From contig VHZZ01009335.1 of the NCBI GenBank assembly GCA_009801015.1, positions 15,178 through 37,572 on the forward strand: 22,395 nucleotides of DNA, written 5' to 3'. The position numbers were made by a program, and so were the translations under genes. This document shows positions 18,385 through 22,395 of the stretch, piece by piece; position 1 is the stretch's first letter, and every line of letters begins with the position of its first letter. The notes under the pieces are model-generated. The model had not been told where the DNA came from, did not search any database, and was given only the letters and a program-made list of their open reading frames with translations. Source of the stretch: Silene noctiflora. Its lineage: Eukaryota > Streptophyta > Magnoliopsida > Caryophyllales > Caryophyllaceae.

Positions 18385-18434
18385 GGAATTGATAAATAAT
18401 TAATGGATGATGTAATTCGTGTAACTAAGGAATT
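18368..18434. repeat. 23-bp direct repeat at the start of the dioxygenase pseudogene
   Basis: The sequence beginning GTAATTCGTGTAACTAAGG occurs perfectly at 18368-18390 and at 18412-18434, 44 bp apart from start to start. The second copy is part of the gene (VIRVTKEF). The first lies just upstream in a different frame and is followed by GGAATTGAT, which fits the expected NHGID region. It looks like a local duplication or conversion that scrambled the upstream coding sequence. Confidence 0.7.
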
Positions 18435-19359
18435 TTTCGAACTTCCAGTAGACGAGAAGATGAAATGTTCAACAAGATATACTTCCAAGGGTATGACACT
18501 GATGCTGTTTGCCAAGGTAAGCTAACTACTAACTGGAATGACCGTCTCTTTCTTACGGTTTACCCNAAAAAAGATGTGAATCTACTCTTCTGGCCGGAGC
18601 AGCCTCAACAGTTCAGGTATGCTCCACAAATCCTTACCAAATTAAAATAAATTCGTGTTTCGTAACTGGAAAGAAACACTTAGTATTAATTAATATACTC
18701 ATCGTGTGACAGGGAAGTGACACACAAGTTTGCTGATCAAATAGCGGCTACGTCTGATGTTTTATATTAGGCCATGGCTAGATGCCTGAATGCAGAGGAA
18801 GATTGCTTTCTTAAGCAAGCACAGCAAGGCTTTACACTAGGAAGGTTCACCTTCTACCCAAAGTGCCCACGCTCAGAACGTGTTCTTGGGTCCCGTCCAC
18901 ATCTAGATGGCTCCCTAGCTACGATAGTCTTGGCCAATAAAGAAGGACTCCATATTCAGAATGATAACAAGTGGTACAAAGTGCCTGTCATTCCTGGTGC
19001 ACTGTTTTTCAATTGTGGAGATTTCGCTGAGGTATATATATTAATTCATTCTTTTAACATTATTCAGTCGGGCTCAGGCCGATTTACTACTGATGTCGTT
19101 TAACCTGCACTTATAGGTCTTTAGTAACGGGATCTTCAAGAGTACACTGCATAGAGTGGTAACTAATTCAACAAAAGACAGAACATCTGTAGCTGCTTTC
19201 TTCACTCTTAAAGCAAATCATGATGTTGGTCCAATCGATACTTTTGTCACCAAAGATCGCCTAGCAAAGTACAAGAACTATAATCCAATCGATTACATGA
19301 TGAAAATGTANGAGAACGATGTNCCTGGACGCAATGCCCTCGATTTCATGTTACTTTAA
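18385..19359 (+). pseudogene. 2-oxoglutarate/Fe(II)-dependent dioxygenase pseudogene, 5'-truncated
   Basis: This is a remnant of a plant soluble dioxygenase of the SRG1/codeine-demethylase-like group, which oxidises small molecules with 2-oxoglutarate and iron. Exon pieces are 18385-18616, 18713-19031 and 19117-19359, joined by GT..AG introns in consistent phases. Visible blocks are RVTKEFFELPVDEKMK, then in another frame FQGYDTD and NWNDRLFLTVYP, FYPKCPR, and NGIFKSTLHRVV. The iron ligands His (18900-18902), Asp (18906-18908) and His (19150-19152) and the RxS 2-oxoglutarate site (19180-19188) survive. Defects are a missing N-terminal third, TAA at 18397-18399, a frameshift at about 18472-18480, and TAG at 18768-18770 in place of the usual Lys codon before AMARCLN. 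TAN at 19309-19311 is either Tyr or a stop. Ambiguous bases are at 18566, 19311 and 19323. The native stop is at 19357-19359. Confidence 0.88.
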
Positions 19360-19434
19360 TTTCGGACCCTCTTCATCTGTCTACGACTCTACGTATTATT
19401 ATTATCAAGGCCGAATCTTTTGTTTAAAAATAAT

Positions 19435-20777
19435 TGTTAGAACACATTGGTTGATGATGCCAAGTTTCTCTTGTTATTTGATTGTTTGCTCTTAGTTGAA
19501 TTAATTAGTGTTCAAGCAATCAAAAGACTTTCAAGCATGCCAAATGATCAAGATGAAGTCAAGACAAAGAAATTCCCTAAGCCTTAGTTGAATGTTGTAA
19601 ATGGGTGAGTAAGTGTAACATTCTTATTTAGTCGAGTGGCTGCAAAACCATGCAACAATGCACTGCATTGTGGTTTCTGATACAGTAGTTGGAGAACTTC
19701 TGAAAATATTTATAAAAACGTGTAGACTCTTATAAGACTTATTGTTTTCAAAAGATACCATTCTACAAATTTGAAGAACAAAAAGAACATGCTTTGTAAA
19801 TTGTTTAAAAGATATCAATCTTGTTCATGCAAGTTGATCTTAATGCCAAAAATGGGTCTTTTACTTTTACCGCTTTTGGTAAGGTTTAGAGTTCCTATAT
19901 TTTATAGAAAATACAATTTGCTTTGAAAATAGGCGGCTCTCTTGAGCCTTGCAAATCTGATATTTCTTCAAAGAGTTTTTAAATGAGAAAATGTCTTTTG
20001 TCACTTGGACAATAGATGGTTGGAGTGTTTTTAGGATTCTTCCTTTATACACTTCTCCTTCTATAAATAGATTGTTCTTTTCTCACTTATTGTTTAACAC
20101 TTTCCAAAGCATTTATTGAAAACTCTTGCAAATCATTTGAGCATTTAAAGCCTTGTCTTTCAAACATTTGCAAAACGTTTTAAGTCTTAAAGTCTTCTAA
20201 ACCGTAAAACTCCAAGTATCAGTTCGTTGCACCGTGACATAATAAGTTTATTCCATGATTCTCGTGTTTAAGTCTTAATTGTAATCTTCATGTTCTCAAG
20301 TGAACCACTGAGATTCTGACTCTGTAAACCAATGAGATAGAACCCATAAACTTTTGAAACGGAGTAGCTTTAAGTTTGAGTGCAACCGGGGTAGGTTGAC
20401 GAGTTATTTTCATTGTAAGGGGTTTAGTAAGTTTGAGTAAATTTCTAAACAAGCAATAAAATAATGGTTGGACGTAGGCCTCGGAGTAGAGGTTGGACCA
20501 ATTTTTTAAATATCGTTTGTTTGTTCATTTACTTTTATCTTTCTTTACGTTATTTAATCTCGTACCACTTTCCCAGCAGTTCTGTATCACGGTTGTCAAT
20601 ACTGTGACATAAACGTGCTATTTCTTCTTATGAACTTATCATTCATTAAGTTTCTCAAGTCAAATACTTTATATCTCTTACTTGTGTTACAAATTAACAA
20701 GTTAAGACAATTTTTTTTAAAGGTTCAACTAATTCACCCCCTCCCCCTCTTAGCTGTTAATCGTTCTTAACTCTTCA
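19435..20777 (+). mobile_element. Solo LTR with perfect 5-bp target duplication
   Basis: The 1343-bp sequence starts TGTTAGAACA, ends CTCTTCA, and is flanked by ATAAT on both sides (19430-19434 and 20778-20782). A TATA box (TATAAATAG) lies at 20062-20070. The 3' part has the GTTCAACTAATTCACCCCCT-type sequence often seen near the end of plant Ty1/copia LTRs. No primer-binding site, polypurine tract or coding sequence adjoins either end, so this is a solo LTR left by recombination between two LTRs. Orientation is inferred from the TATA box and 3' motif. It starts 75 bp after the dioxygenase pseudogene stop. Confidence 0.85.
20062..20070 (+). promoter_or_regulatory. TATA box of solo LTR
   Basis: TATAAATAG is placed near the middle of the solo LTR, a usual position for the U3/R promoter. 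If active, it would drive transcription rightwards, away from the dioxygenase pseudogene. Confidence 0.5.
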
Positions 20778-21169
20778 ATAATGATGTTGTTTAAAGTAAT
20801 TTTACTACATGTTGCCGAGCCTTCAACTACCATTGTTGTATGCATCTCTTGAAAGACTAATTTCATTAATTGTTTAGGATGGATATATTCATGCCAAATA
20901 AGAATTTGTGTATAATTTTAGTTTCCTCTCTTAAAAGATTCATTAATTGAAATTATTTAAAAATTGGCGAGATTTTATGAGTATGAATGTACTATTTACA
21001 AACCCTAATTTCATTAACCCTAATTAATTAAGTTCCCTAATTTAATATTGTTAATGCTTTCTGACTCCCTTTTCGGACGAGTTGCTTGAGTACTATGTGG
21101 TGAACTGCGCATTCTTCTAACTCAGTAGTGTGCACCTTAATGAGATCTTGTTTTATAATTCATATATAA
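20778..21169. other. Unassigned AT-rich sequence between solo LTR and Helitron
   Basis: No ORF, repeat or RNA gene is evident. It may include the original 3' flank of the dioxygenase gene, separated from it by the solo LTR. Confidence 0.45.
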
Positions 21170-21695
21170 CTAGTATAGATCCCGCGCCATTGCGCGGTAT
21201 ATAGAGTTTTTATTTTTTTAGTGTATTAAATTTGCACACCATAAATATTTAATATTTATCTCTTTTGTATTTTGATATGAAACAAAAAATTTGAAATGGA
21301 AAATTAATTAAAGAGAATTAAGCTAAGGTGTCATTTTTTTTAAATGATTTTTTTTGTCACAAAACTAATAGTAATACTAAATATGTGTCAAATTATTATC
21401 TACAGTAATATATTATTGCATTATTCAAAAATTTAGCAACATCTACGGTAATATATTATTGCATTATTCAAAAAATTAGTAGCTTATAGTTTATAGTTTA
21501 AAACCAAGTTTAATTTATTTAATGAAAAAATCATAATTATGAATTTAATTAAATGATTAGAGTTTGATTATAAGAATATATTCATTGAAAATATAATAAT
21601 GTAATGAAATAAAGTTTTACTTATTGCCTTATTTAGTTAGATGCCTTTTGGAGGGAAAACTAAGAGAATTTTTATTCTCTTAGTAGTAAGGAGGA
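21170..21695 (-). mobile_element. Small non-autonomous Helitron
   Basis: Read on the minus strand, the element ends with a perfect 6-bp hairpin CCGCGC-AATG-GCGCGG (21182-21197), then eight bases and CTAG (21170-21173), followed by host T: the standard Helitron 3' terminus. The proposed 5' end is TCCTCCTTACTACTAAGAG starting at 21695 and preceded by A, giving insertion between A and T. No inverted repeats or target duplication are expected, and none is seen. The 3' end is well supported; the 5' end is a best guess. The interior is AT-rich without coding sequence. Confidence 0.6.
21398..21483. repeat. Tandem duplication of 43 bp inside the Helitron
   Basis: Two adjacent 43-bp units (21398-21440 and 21441-21483) begin ATCTACAGTAATATATTATT and ATCTACGGTAATATATTATT and differ at only a few positions. 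Confidence 0.75.
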
Positions 21696-22126
21696 TTAAA
21701 TTAGGATCACTATTACTTGATTAACATGAAAGATAGTATTCATAATTGAATTATTTGAGTCAAATTTGATGAGTTTTGGGAGGAAGAGAAGTAGAGAGTT
21801 TCATATTTTTTTAGAAGGGTAAGGTAAAGAAAAATAATGGTAAAAAGTCCATGAGTAAAAGTCGTCCATGAAAGAACAAACAATTGGTTATAGAACCCAA
21901 AATATGTCTTCTTCGTACCAACTAACTTAGCCCATGAAATAGAATTATGCTCAATCATGAACATGATTTACTCAATTATGTTCGTAATTGACCATTTTAC
22001 CCTCCCCATTTTAACTCCCTCTTTTCAAATTTGTTCTCATTTCAATTAACCTTTCAATTTCTACCTTCCTACTGTTAACCACCACCACTAACTACCACCG
22101 TGCACCACCCTCCTCCACCTCCCTAC
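21696..22126. other. Unassigned AT-rich sequence with a CCACC-rich end
   Basis: No convincing coding region. An irregular ACC/CCACC-rich stretch lies at about 22078-22122, just before the next LTR border. Short minus-strand frames (for example 21740-21964) look like AT-rich noise. Confidence 0.45.
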
Positions 22127-22395
22127 TGACGAGGCGGTCGCACCCCTATCAAAAATAAATCCCTAGACGTGGCATAAATAAATGTAGTATGTAGGGGTCG
22201 AATCCACAGAGAAACGGTAGTTTTATAAATTGTTATAAATTTATCACGAACAGGTTATCTTTTTGATTTGGTTGAGAAATTCAAAGTAAATAAAAACAAA
22301 TAAGCAAATAAAATAAGCAATTGTAAATGAAATATGATTAACAAATATAATTAAAAGATAGTCTAGGGGTTTCGGGTCACACATGCATAATAAAA
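22127..22395 (-). mobile_element. Partial LTR of another Athila/Tat-like element (runs off window)
   Basis: Read on the minus strand, this segment contains TTCGACCCCTACATACTACA and ends GGTGCGACCGCCTCGTCA at 22127. That parallels the 3' end of the gypsy LTR at 6106 (ATCGACCCCTATGTCC..., GTGCGAC...TATCA). The terminal TG on the plus strand at 22127 fits an LTR border. No primer-binding site lies outside it, so it is probably the outer edge of a 3' LTR or a solo LTR in minus orientation. The other end is beyond the window. Confidence 0.45.

Overview
The window is nuclear DNA from a flowering plant, most likely a eudicot. The evidence is intron-bearing genes with GT..AG borders, a PPR-DYW gene (a land-plant family), a plant-type 2-oxoglutarate dioxygenase, and dense plant transposable elements: Ty3/gypsy of the Athila/Tat type, L1 LINE, hAT, Mutator-like and Stowaway MITEs, a Helitron and a solo LTR. 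I cannot name the species; Caryophyllales is only an impression. There is no bacterial or viral genome, CRISPR array or operon here.

Layout. 1-180 is the tail of an LTR from one retrotransposon, inserted in the integrase region of another. 181-6106 is the 3' half of a decayed Athila/Tat-like gypsy element: integrase C-terminus, spacer, an extra env-position ORF, a long non-coding stretch, a polypurine tract and a full 3' LTR. That LTR abuts 6107-7727, a decayed L1-type LINE read on the minus strand and cut inside its reverse transcriptase, so the gypsy element appears to have jumped into the LINE. 7728-8805 holds three small DNA-transposon derivatives.

Genes. 9132-11731 (+) is a three-exon gene whose spliced product (175 aa) looks like RNase H2 subunit C; its splice phases agree exactly. 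A possible 3'-UTR intron carries a hAT element with a perfect 8-bp target duplication. 14540-16357 (-) is an intact, intronless 605-aa PPR protein of the PLS/E/DYW class, convergent with the RNase H2C gene. Its deaminase domain has lost the catalytic glutamate (HSQ instead of HSE) and one zinc cysteine (CxxSH instead of CxxCH). 18385-19359 (+) is a 5'-truncated 2-oxoglutarate/Fe(II) dioxygenase pseudogene with stops and a frameshift, although its iron-binding residues survive.

Repeats. 16575-18190 is a degenerate CGGGT-rich region invaded by three nested elements (Mutator-like MITE, Stowaway, hAT). 19435-20777 is a solo LTR with a perfect 5-bp duplication, starting 75 bp after the dioxygenase stop codon. 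21170-21695 looks like a small Helitron on the minus strand. The window ends inside another LTR.

The two intact genes have no evident functional link: RNase H2C acts in nuclear genome maintenance, while PPR-DYW proteins usually act on organelle RNA. I did not find a convincing new biological system. The best leads are the degenerate DYW active site, the 3'-UTR intron with its short unexplained ORF, the tRNA-like segment inside a hAT element, and the ambiguous bases that all fall on codon third positions in the dioxygenase pseudogene.
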